The notes below the pieces were generated by a model that worked only from the letters and a program-made list of their open reading frames with translations, was not told the origin of the DNA and ran no database searches. Source: Prevotellaceae bacterium (GTDB lineage: Bacteria > Bacteroidota > Bacteroidia > Bacteroidales > UBA932). From it: 5,407 nucleotides of DNA. The stretch is from NCBI GenBank assembly GCA_031264645.1, contig JAISDR010000059.1, forward strand, positions 1 through 5,407, written 5' to 3'. The position numbers were made by a program, and so were the translations under genes. This document shows, one piece after another, positions 1 through 5,407 of the stretch (the stretch's first letter is position 1; each line of letters starts with the position of its first letter).

Positions 1-500
1 TTCCCAAAGCGTTTAAAGCCAGACCTACTACGGATTTTGCCAAAGAAAATCTGTTCAATATTCTGGAAAATTCGTTTGACCTCAGCGCTGTTAAAGTTCT
101 CGACCTTTTTGCCGGAACAGGCGGAATATCATACGAGTTTGCTTCGAGAGGGAGTAAACATGTTGATACGGTGGAAATAGAACCTTTGCATTATGCGTAT
201 ATAAAAAAAACCGCCGAAATTTTGGATTTCACTCAAATACATCCTGTTCGAAACGATTCTTTCCGTTTTCTCAAATTCTGCCGCGAATCATACGATATTA
301 TTTTCGCAGACCCTCCGTATGCCAACAATAAAATAGCGCTCATCCCAAAATTGGTGTTCGAAAATGATTTGCTTAACGAAGGAGGATACTTGATAATTGA
401 ACACTCCGCGACTAATAACTTTTCGGAAACCGAAGGATTTGTTCAACAGCGATGCTACGGCAGTGTGAATTTCTCTTTTTTGGGAAATGAAAGAGAATAG
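1..500 (+). CDS. rsmD: 16S rRNA (guanine(966)-N2)-methyltransferase RsmD, 5'-truncated by window start
   Basis: RsmD transfers a methyl group from S-adenosylmethionine to N2 of G966 in 16S rRNA during assembly of the small ribosomal subunit in the cytoplasm. The reading frame is open from base 3 and ends with TAG at 498-500, giving about 165 visible residues. Compared with Bacteroides RsmD recalled from memory, only about 17-20 N-terminal residues are missing. Visible family motifs in order are FKARPTTDFAKENLFNIL near the start (the conserved RPTTD segment), the SAM-binding loop VLDLFAGTGG at about 96-125, the acidic VEIEP strand end, and the catalytic-type motif FADPPY with DPPY at 309-320. 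The C-terminal YGSVNFSF also matches Bacteroidales homologues. A GTG at 171 could be taken as a start, but conserved motifs lie upstream of it, so it is internal. Two sampled 60-base blocks (181-300) are about 32-38% G+C, lower than the middle of the next gene. The identification is firm; only the start is unseen. Confidence 0.95.
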   Translation, partial: PKAFKARPTTDFAKENLFNILENSFDLSAVKVLDLFAGTGGISYEFASRGSKHVDTVEIEPLHYAYIKKTAEILDFTQIHPVRNDSFRFLKFCRESYDIIFADPPYANNKIALIPKLVFENDLLNEGGYLIIEHSATNNFSETEGFVQQRCYGSVNFSFLGNERE

Positions 501-511
501 AAATAAAATAC

Positions 512-519
512 TAATTTTG
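512..519 (+). promoter_or_regulatory. Candidate Bacteroidota-type -7 element upstream of ileS
   Basis: TAATTTTG matches the TAnnTTTG -7 consensus of the primary sigma factor in Bacteroidota. It lies 46 bp before the ileS ATG, in the 65-bp gap after rsmD. A start of transcription near 526 would leave a leader of about 40 nt. No TTTG is found at the usual 19-21 bp upstream; the nearest (479-482, inside rsmD) is 29 bp away. The support is therefore a single short match in AT-rich DNA, and ileS may instead be read through from rsmD. Confidence 0.35.
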
Positions 520-565
520 CCGGCTGAATTTAAATGTATAAATTAATAAGCAGTATTTTAAAAAG

Positions 566-3500
566 ATGGCAAAGTTTCGGGAATACAGGGAGTTTAACCT
601 GTCTCAGATAAACAGGGATGTTCTGAAAGAATGGGATAAGAACGATATTTTTCACAAAAGTCTGGAAGAAAGAGCAGATTCTCCGGCTTTTGTTTTTTAC
701 GAAGGACCTCCTTCGGCAAACGGGATGCCGGGTATTCACCACGTTATAGCGCGCTCGATCAAGGATATTTTCTGTCGTTACAAAACGATGAAAGGCTATT
801 TAGTCAATCGCAAAGCCGGGTGGGACACGCACGGATTACCCGTCGAGCTTAGCGTGGAAAAATCGCTGGGAATCACCAAGGAAGATATTGGCAAAAAGAT
901 AAGCATCGAAGACTACAACGCCGCCTGTCGCAGGGACGTGATGAAATATACCAGGGAGTGGGAAGAACTGACCCGCAAAATGGGATACTGGGTCGATATG
1001 GATGCGCCGTACATAACTTACGACAACAGGTATATCGAAACACTCTGGTGGCTGCTCAAACAGCTGTATGACAAGAAAATGCTCTACAAGGGCTACACCA
1101 TACAGCCATACTCGCCGGCGGCGGGTACGGGCTTGAGTTCGCACGAACTGAATCAGCCAGGATGCTACAGGGATGTGAAGGACACAACCTGCGTTGCCCA
1201 GTTCAGGCTCAGCAGCGCCGACGTCGGGAACATTAACCGGATTTTCAATATCAGTGCGGACAAAGACGTCTATTTCCTCGCGTGGACAACCACGCCCTGG
1301 ACCTTATCGTCGAACACGGCGCTGGCTGTCGGTCCCGAGATAGATTACCTTGCAGTACAAACTTTCAATCCCTACACGGGAATACCGATGTACGCCATTT
1401 TGGGCGAGCCGCTGCTGTATGCGCAGTTTAACAGAAAAGCCGAAAACGCCGATTTCGACAGCTATAATCAGGGCGACAAGCTTGTGCCGTTCAAGGTTCT
1501 GGGCAAATGCAAGGGAAAGTCTCTGGCTGGAATAAACTACGAGCAGCTTATTCCCTGGGTCAATCCGGGGGAAGGAGCGTTCAGAGTCGTTACGGGCGAC
1601 TTTGTTACCACGGAAGACGGTACCGGGATAGTGCATATCGCTCCCACCTTCGGCGCCGACGACGACCGCGTTGCCAAAGCTAACGGCGTTCCGCCGCTGA
1701 TGCTGCTTGACAGGGCGGGAAACCGCCGTCCGATGGTCGACCTGACGGGAAAGTACTTTCTTTTGGAAGACCTCGACGCCGGTTTCGTCAAAAACAGCGT
1801 GAATGTGGAACTGTACAGCGAATTTGCCGGACGGTTTGTCAAGAACGCCTACGACCCGAAACTTTCGGAAGACGACATGTCGCTGGATCTGGAACTGTCG
1901 CTGATGCTTAAACAGCAGAACTTGGTTTTCAGGATAGAAAAGCATGTGCACAATTATCCTCACTGCTGGCGGACGGACAAGCCGATCCTGTACTATCCGC
2001 TGGACAGCTGGTTTATAAAATCGACGGCGGCGCGCGACAGGATGATTGAACTGAACGGCACAATCAACTGGAAACCCGAAAGTACCGGGACAGGACGGTT
2101 CGGCAAATGGCTCGAAAATCTTCAGGACTGGAATCTCAGCCGCAGCCGTTACTGGGGAACTCCGCTGCCCGTCTGGCGTACGGAGGACAAGAGCGAAGAG
2201 AAATGCATCGGCTCGATGGAGGAATTTGCCGCCGAAATCGAAAAGTCCGTCAATGCCGGATTCATGGAAAAAAATCCGTTCGAGGGATTCGTTCCGGGCG
2301 ACTTTTCGGCTGAAAACTACGGCAGAATCGACCTTCACCGCCCGTACGTGGACAATATCGTCCTTGTGTCCGATTCGGGACAGAAAATGTATCGCGAGAC
2401 CGATCTCATCGACGTGTGGTTCGACAGCGGCGCGATGCCATACGCGCAGGTTCACTATCCCTTCGAAAACAGGGAAGCCCTTGATTCGGGGAAAGTTTTC
2501 CCTGCCGATTTCATTGCCGAAGGAGTTGACCAGACGAGAGGATGGTTTTTCACGCTGCACGCAATTGCGGCAATGGTTTTTGACGGGGTTTCGTTCAAGA
2601 ATGTTGTTTCCAACGGGCTTGTACTCGACAGGAACGGCAACAAGATGTCGAAGCGGCTGGGCAATGCCATCGATCCCTTTGAGGTTATCGAGGAATACGG
2701 TTCCGACGTACTGCGCTGGTACATGATTACCAACGCGTCGCCATGGGACAATCTCAAGTTCAATATCGAGGGGATGAACGAGGTTAAGCGCAAGTATTTC
2801 AATACTCTGTACAACACTTATTCGTTCTTTGCCCTTTATGCAAATATCGACGGTTTCGACAATACCGCTCCCGAGGTTCCGGTTGGGGAACGTCCCGAAA
2901 TCGACCGCTGGATTATATCGCTCTTAAATACTCTTGTCGACGAGGTTGACAGGAATTACGACAGCTACGAGCCGACCAGGGCGGGACGACTGATTCAGGA
3001 TTTTGTCAACGACAATCTCAGCAACTGGTATGTGCGCCTGAACCGTAAACGCTTTTGGGGAGACGATAAGGGATTGAAGGACAAAATCGCTGCATATCAG
3101 ACGCTCTACTGCTGTCTGGAAACGCTGGCAAAACTGTCGGCGCCCATAATGCCCTTCTATTCCGACGTCCTGTTTAAAGACCTTGCCGCGGCTTCGGGAA
3201 ACTGCGCGTGCGAGTCGGTTCATTTAAGCCTGTTTCCGGTGTGCGACAGGAGTTTGGTGGATAAAAATCTCGAAGAAAGGATGGCTCTGGCACAGCAGTT
3301 GTCTTCGATGGTTCTGGCTCTGCGCCGCAAGGTAAATATTAAAGTCAGGCAGCCGCTGGCAAAAATGCAGGTTCCCGTGCTCGACGAAACTTTGCAGGAA
3401 AACATCGAAGCGGTTAAGCAGCTTGTATTAAACGAAGTAAATGTCAAGGAACTGGAGTTTATAAAAGACGCTGCCGGCGTTGTGGTGAAAAAAATAAAGC

Positions 3501-4012
3501 CCGTTTTCAAGACGCTTGGCGCTAAATTCGGCAGGCAGATGAAGGAAATTTCCGCGGCTATTGCCACATTCAGCCAGAACGATATAAACAGTTTCGAACG
3601 CAGGGGGAAATATACGCTTCAACTGCAGTCGGGCGAAGCGGAACTGTCTTTGGACGACGTCGAAATTCAGCTGGAGGATATTCCGGGACAGCTTGTTGCA
3701 TCCGAAGGCTCGCTGACTGTCGCTCTGGATATTAATATCACGGAAGAACTCCGCCGCGAGGGTATTGCGCGCGAACTTGTTAACAGAATCCAGAATATCC
3801 GCAAAGACATGGACTTCGACGTTACCGACAAGATAAGCGTTACGATTGAGCGAAATCCCGATATCGAACCGGCTTTGAACGATTTCAAGGATTATATTGC
3901 AGGACAGACTTTAGCCCTGAATATTGAACTTGCCGACAGTCCGGCTGACGCCGCAGAGGTCGAAATGGACAGGATAATGTTGAAAATCGCGGTTAAAAGA
4001 CTTGGAAAGTAA
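566..4012 (+). CDS. ileS: Isoleucyl-tRNA synthetase, IleRS2-like with GXHH signature
   Basis: This class Ia aminoacyl-tRNA synthetase activates isoleucine with ATP and loads it onto tRNA-Ile in the cytoplasm. The ATG at 566 is the first start after an in-frame TAA at 539-541 and gives a family-typical N-terminus. It has 1148 residues, longer than the E. coli-type enzyme (about 940). Landmarks are GPPSANG followed by the ATP signature at residues 56-59, which reads GIHH instead of HIGH; WDTHGLPVE (86-94); the CP1 editing domain with WTTTPWTLSSN (240-250) and GTGIVHIAP...GADD (352-366); WFDSG (618-622); GVDQTRGWFF (653-662); the KMSKR loop (693-697); then the anticodon-binding and C-terminal domains, with RRKVNIKVRQPL near 920-931. 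No C-terminal zinc-finger cysteine cluster is seen. The KMSKR loop, the length and the C-terminus all fit the eukaryote-like IleRS2 type. The editing domain looks intact, so misloaded valine should be cleared. No frameshift or internal stop is present. As the only ileS in view, it is probably the housekeeping enzyme. Confidence 0.97.
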   Translation: MAKFREYREFNLSQINRDVLKEWDKNDIFHKSLEERADSPAFVFYEGPPSANGMPGIHHVIARSIKDIFCRYKTMKGYLVNRKAGWDTHGLPVELSVEKSLGITKEDIGKKISIEDYNAACRRDVMKYTREWEELTRKMGYWVDMDAPYITYDNRYIETLWWLLKQLYDKKMLYKGYTIQPYSPAAGTGLSSHELNQPGCYRDVKDTTCVAQFRLSSADVGNINRIFNISADKDVYFLAWTTTPWTLSSNTALAVGPEIDYLAVQTFNPYTGIPMYAILGEPLLYAQFNRKAENADFDSYNQGDKLVPFKVLGKCKGKSLAGINYEQLIPWVNPGEGAFRVVTGDFVTTEDGTGIVHIAPTFGADDDRVAKANGVPPLMLLDRAGNRRPMVDLTGKYFLLEDLDAGFVKNSVNVELYSEFAGRFVKNAYDPKLSEDDMSLDLELSLMLKQQNLVFRIEKHVHNYPHCWRTDKPILYYPLDSWFIKSTAARDRMIELNGTINWKPESTGTGRFGKWLENLQDWNLSRSRYWGTPLPVWRTEDKSEEKCIGSMEEFAAEIEKSVNAGFMEKNPFEGFVPGDFSAENYGRIDLHRPYVDNIVLVSDSGQKMYRETDLIDVWFDSGAMPYAQVHYPFENREALDSGKVFPADFIAEGVDQTRGWFFTLHAIAAMVFDGVSFKNVVSNGLVLDRNGNKMSKRLGNAIDPFEVIEEYGSDVLRWYMITNASPWDNLKFNIEGMNEVKRKYFNTLYNTYSFFALYANIDGFDNTAPEVPVGERPEIDRWIISLLNTLVDEVDRNYDSYEPTRAGRLIQDFVNDNLSNWYVRLNRKRFWGDDKGLKDKIAAYQTLYCCLETLAKLSAPIMPFYSDVLFKDLAAASGNCACESVHLSLFPVCDRSLVDKNLEERMALAQQLSSMVLALRRKVNIKVRQPLAKMQVPVLDETLQENIEAVKQLVLNEVNVKELEFIKDAAGVVVKKIKPVFKTLGAKFGRQMKEISAAIATFSQNDINSFERRGKYTLQLQSGEAELSLDDVEIQLEDIPGQLVASEGSLTVALDINITEELRREGIARELVNRIQNIRKDMDFDVTDKISVTIERNPDIEPALNDFKDYIAGQTLALNIELADSPADAAEVEMDRIMLKIAVKRLGK

Positions 4013-4200
4013 GGAACATGCAAAAAGTTGATTCTGTACGATAAGGAAGGAAAATATTTGCAATCCATTCCATTGAAAATTGCAGGAACCAATATTAAAA
4101 TCGTTGCAGATGACAGAATATTAGTGTATGAAACAGGATTTGAAGAATATGTCGTTCATGAAATCAATTTATCCGGCGAAATCCTGCAAAGAGCCTTAAA
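4013..4200 (+). pseudogene. Remnant of a six-bladed beta-propeller (NHL/BF3164-like) protein
   Basis: Immediately after the ileS stop, and in the same frame, translation gives about 60 residues including LILYDKEGKYLQSIPL and DDRILVYETG, then EYVVHEINLSGEILQ. The alternation of a short strand, a YDKEGKY turn and a second strand ending in an HEINLSGE turn is typical of blades in Bacteroidota six-bladed beta-propeller proteins, many of them lipoproteins. This is a pattern judgement from memory, not a search result. The piece has no ATG in frame (only a TTG at 4028), no signal peptide, and is far shorter than a whole propeller (usually more than 300 residues). The frame then runs into the 23-bp repeats and stops at 4271-4273. 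It is about 33% G+C (60 of 180 bases over 4021-4200), lower than mid-ileS. The likely reading is an internal fragment left by deletion or recombination. An expressed 81-residue peptide from TTG is possible but unlikely. Confidence 0.55.
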
Positions 4201-4209
4201 AACTGCTAA

Positions 4210-4240
4210 AGCCGGCTGTCAGCCTGACAGAAGCTCGGCT
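4210..4240 (+). repeat. Hairpin-forming inverted repeat at the left end of the 23-bp array
   Basis: The arms CTGTCAG (4216-4222) and CTGACAG (4224-4230) are exact reverse complements separated by one base. An outer 5-bp stem forms between AGCCG (4210-4214) and CGGCT (4236-4240), with an asymmetric internal loop (G4215 against AAGCT). In RNA the tip would open to a loop of about five bases. No T-run follows, so it is not a standard intrinsic terminator. It could still act as an RNA 3'-end block or a structured spacer. Confidence 0.6.
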
Positions 4241-4340
4241 GTTCGCCTGACAGAAGCTCGGCTGTTCGCCTGACAGAAGCTCGGCTGTTCGTCTGACAGA
4301 AGCTCGGCTGTTCGTCTGACAGAAGCTCGGCTGTCAGCCT
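4211..4340 (+). repeat. Tandem array of five 23-bp units with a partial leading unit
   Basis: Five head-to-tail units start at 4224, 4247, 4270, 4293 and 4316, each exactly 23 bp and beginning CTGACAGAAGCTCGGCTG. Units differ only in their last five bases: the first two end TTCGC, the next two TTCGT, and the last TCAGC. A partial unit at 4211-4223 also ends CTGTCAGC. Both outer ends therefore carry the same 12-mer GGCTGTCAGCCT (4214-4225 and 4329-4340), spaced 115 bp or five periods. Each junction can fold, perfectly at the left end (CTGTCAG/CTGACAG) and imperfectly inside the array (CTGT/ACAG plus a possible G-U pair). A 23-bp period is not a multiple of three, and the + strand contains TGA, so the array is not coding in the sense direction. 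There are no spacers, so it is not a CRISPR. It looks like an intergenic variable-number repeat that grows and shrinks by slippage or recombination. Confidence 0.95.
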
Positions 4341-4357
4341 CGTTACAAAAATTATGG

Positions 4358-4365
4358 TACTTTTG
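4358..4365 (+). promoter_or_regulatory. Probable Bacteroidota -7 promoter element for the secreted-protein operon
   Basis: TACTTTTG, followed by CA, is a full match to TAnnTTTG and to the TTTGCA context common in Bacteroidales promoters. It lies just right of the repeat array and 43 bp before the ATG at 4409. A transcript starting near 4372 would have a leader of about 37 nt. No TTTG is found at the expected -33 position; that position falls in the end of the repeat array. The 23-bp units therefore directly abut the -33 zone, so copy-number change could alter upstream promoter context. Confidence 0.55.
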
Positions 4366-4408
4366 CAATCGAAAGTATTTGGACAATATATCAATAAATG
4401 AATAAAAT

Positions 4409-4651
4409 ATGATAAACAGATGTAATTCAACAAAGCGTTCTCCTGCAACAGTTGCGGGACGGTTTTTAAGCGGGAACATGGTTTTCCTGCTGTGTTTCCT
4501 GCTGTTTTCAGGAACAACTCTTTTTGCACAGAACACGTATCCTGCGGCGCCGGATCTTTTCGGCGGCCCGATGGGGATAGAACGTGTTCCGCATACAGGA
4601 TTTCCGGTACATGCGCACCATCCGGTTTACACTTCGGAAGTGAATTTATAA
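4409..4651 (+). CDS. Small secreted protein of unknown function (80 aa)
   Basis: I do not recognise a family. The ATG at 4409 is the first start after an in-frame TAA at 4403-4405. The protein has a positively charged N-region (R4, K9, R10, R18), a hydrophobic core at about residues 25-39 (VFLLCFLLFSGTTLF) and a likely signal peptidase I site after LFA at residue 40. An internal ATG at residue 24 would leave no positive charge before the core, so the longer form is preferred. The mature part would be only about 40 residues (Q41-L80), without cysteine. It is rich in proline (six) and histidine (H62, H68, H70, H71, the last three as HAHH), with a GGPMG turn. There is no lipobox cysteine at the cleavage site, so it should be periplasmic or exported rather than a lipoprotein. 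It ends 10 bp before a GH127-like gene, so it is probably co-transcribed with it. It could be a real small partner protein or the 5' stub of a once longer secreted protein. Confidence 0.65.
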   Translation: MINRCNSTKRSPATVAGRFLSGNMVFLLCFLLFSGTTLFAQNTYPAAPDLFGGPMGIERVPHTGFPVHAHHPVYTSEVNL

Positions 4652-4661
4652 ATAACGAAGT

Positions 4662-5407
4662 ATGACAGGAAGAATTTTATTATCAACTGTATTCCTGACA
4701 CTGTTTCATGCAGGACTATTCGCTCAGGGAGCGGGCGCAAAGGTCGAAGATCAGCAGTATCCACTTCCGCCGGGAGCGGTCAGGCTGACGGGATTTCTCG
4801 ACAGCGACATTCAAAACTCCGTCGAACACTGGAACAAGGGAGTTGTACCCTACGCCGAGTTTGCCGATTTTTTCCGGAACGGAAGACGTCAGTTTGCGCT
4901 GGGCGAGATGTGGGGCAAAGCGGTACGTTCCGGCTGCATGTTCTACCGTTACACGCAGGATCCCGCACTGAAACGGATACTCGACGCGACGGTAAAAGAC
5001 ATCATGAGTACGCAGCAGAGCAATGGCAGCATCAGTTGCGTCCGCATCAACCAGCAGCCCGACCTGCGCAACGGCGATTTGTGGGAACGCAAATATGTTA
5101 TGCTTGCAATGGAAGAGTATTACGAATGGGTTTATTCCGACCCGAAGGTACTCGAAAGTCTCAAGAAACAGGCGGACTGCATCATTGCGCAAATCGGCAA
5201 TCCTCCCAAAACGAAGATTACCGAACCCGGATGGAGCGCCACGGGCATCGAATCGAGTACGCTGCTCGAGCCTTTTGTGCGCCTGTATCGGATAACGGGC
5301 GAACAGCCCTACCTTGATTTTGCGACATATATTATAGAGGCGGGTGGAGCAAAGGATAACGACCTGTTTCAGCAGGCGTATGACAACGTGGAACCCCGCA
5401 GCATGGG
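4662..5407 (+). CDS. Secreted glycoside hydrolase, GH127/DUF1680-like (beta-L-arabinofuranosidase family), 3'-truncated by window end
   Basis: An open frame runs from the ATG at 4662 to the window end (248 codons plus two bases) without a stop. The start is well fixed, because an in-frame TAA lies two codons upstream (4653-4655). Residues 1-21 form a signal peptide (MTGRILLS, then a hydrophobic stretch ending LFA before Q22), so the enzyme should act in the periplasm or at the cell surface. The visible part resembles the all-helical (alpha/alpha)6 barrel of DUF1680/GH127: GEMWGKAVRSG (81-91), QQSNGSIS (118-125), DLWERKYVMLAMEEYYEW (139-156), an AD helix near 171, then ESSTLLEPFVRLYRITGEQPYLDFA (197-221). 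Family members cleave L-arabinofuranosides or related sugars in plant glycans. Related families with other substrates (GH146, GH142, aceric-acid-releasing GH127) mean the substrate cannot be named here. The Glu/Cys zinc site and nucleophile cysteine of characterised GH127 enzymes lie further along and are not in view, so catalytic competence cannot be judged. Confidence 0.8.
   Translation, partial: MTGRILLSTVFLTLFHAGLFAQGAGAKVEDQQYPLPPGAVRLTGFLDSDIQNSVEHWNKGVVPYAEFADFFRNGRRQFALGEMWGKAVRSGCMFYRYTQDPALKRILDATVKDIMSTQQSNGSISCVRINQQPDLRNGDLWERKYVMLAMEEYYEWVYSDPKVLESLKKQADCIIAQIGNPPKTKITEPGWSATGIESSTLLEPFVRLYRITGEQPYLDFATYIIEAGGAKDNDLFQQAYDNVEPRSM

Noticed and set aside
171..500. GTG at 171 as the start of a 109-residue methyltransferase
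   Set aside because: The frame is open to the window start and encodes the conserved RPTTD segment and SAM-binding loop upstream of this GTG.
1304..2560. A 418-codon open frame on the minus strand inside ileS
   Set aside because: It lies wholly opposite the well-conserved ileS frame, has no recognisable motif, and is expected as a shadow of the G+C-rich codon pattern there.
4028..4273. An 81-residue gene starting at TTG 4028
   Set aside because: There is no ribosome-binding signal, the protein begins in the middle of a propeller blade, and its tail is read through the 23-bp repeats; a remnant fits better.
4211..4340. CRISPR array
   Set aside because: The units are head-to-tail with no unique spacers, are only 23 bp long, and no cas gene is in view.
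4210..4350. Intrinsic terminator
   Set aside because: The stems are plausible, but no T-run follows any of them on the + strand; the bases after the last unit are CGTTACAAAAATT.
4438..4459. Small palindrome GCAACAGTTGC in the start of the secreted-protein gene
   Set aside because: It is a single short inverted repeat within coding sequence with no other copy noticed and no promoter nearby; chance is a sufficient explanation.
4206..4536. Two overlapping minus-strand ORFs crossing the repeat array
   Set aside because: They read the antisense of the secreted-protein signal sequence and the same repeat in two frames. They look like by-products of a stop-free 23-bp unit.
4716..5192. Minus-strand 158-codon frame and the shorter + strand frames at 4910-5317 and 5023-5295
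   Set aside because: They overlap the long open GH127-like frame, which has a signal peptide and family motifs; these are shadows in other frames.

Overview
The window looks like chromosomal DNA from a member of the Bacteroidota, most likely Bacteroidales. The RsmD and IleS proteins have the sequence style of that group. Translation starts are preceded by A-rich stretches rather than strong Shine-Dalgarno sites. Two upstream regions carry the TAnnTTTG -7 promoter element typical of the phylum. The 3' genes are secreted proteins, one resembling a GH127/DUF1680 glycosidase, as expected for a glycan-degrading member of the group.

Layout, all genes on the + strand: (1) 1-500, the 3' part of rsmD (16S rRNA m2G966 methyltransferase), cut by the window start. 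(2) 501-565, a short intergenic with a candidate promoter. (3) 566-4012, a complete ileS of 1148 codons. It is the long IleRS2-like form, with the ATP-binding HIGH signature rearranged to GIHH and a KMSKR loop. (4) 4013-4200, an AT-rich remnant of what looks like a six-bladed beta-propeller protein, with no start and no proper end. (5) 4211-4340, an array of five head-to-tail 23-bp units able to form hairpins, bounded at both ends by the same 12-bp sequence. (6) 4341-4408, a leader with a good -7 element. (7) 4409-4651, a gene for an 80-residue secreted protein of unknown function. (8) 4662 to the window end, the 5' part of a secreted GH127-like (DUF1680) glycosidase gene. It is open through the last base.

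The left half is housekeeping translation and ribosome-modification DNA. The right half is an accessory glycan-use locus. The propeller remnant and the repeat array lie between them and mark a probable rearrangement junction. The two secreted-protein genes are 10 bp apart and probably form one transcript from the promoter at about 4358. The points most worth checking are the GIHH signature of IleS (predicted mupirocin hyper-resistance), the 23-bp array, and the small secreted protein paired with the glycosidase.
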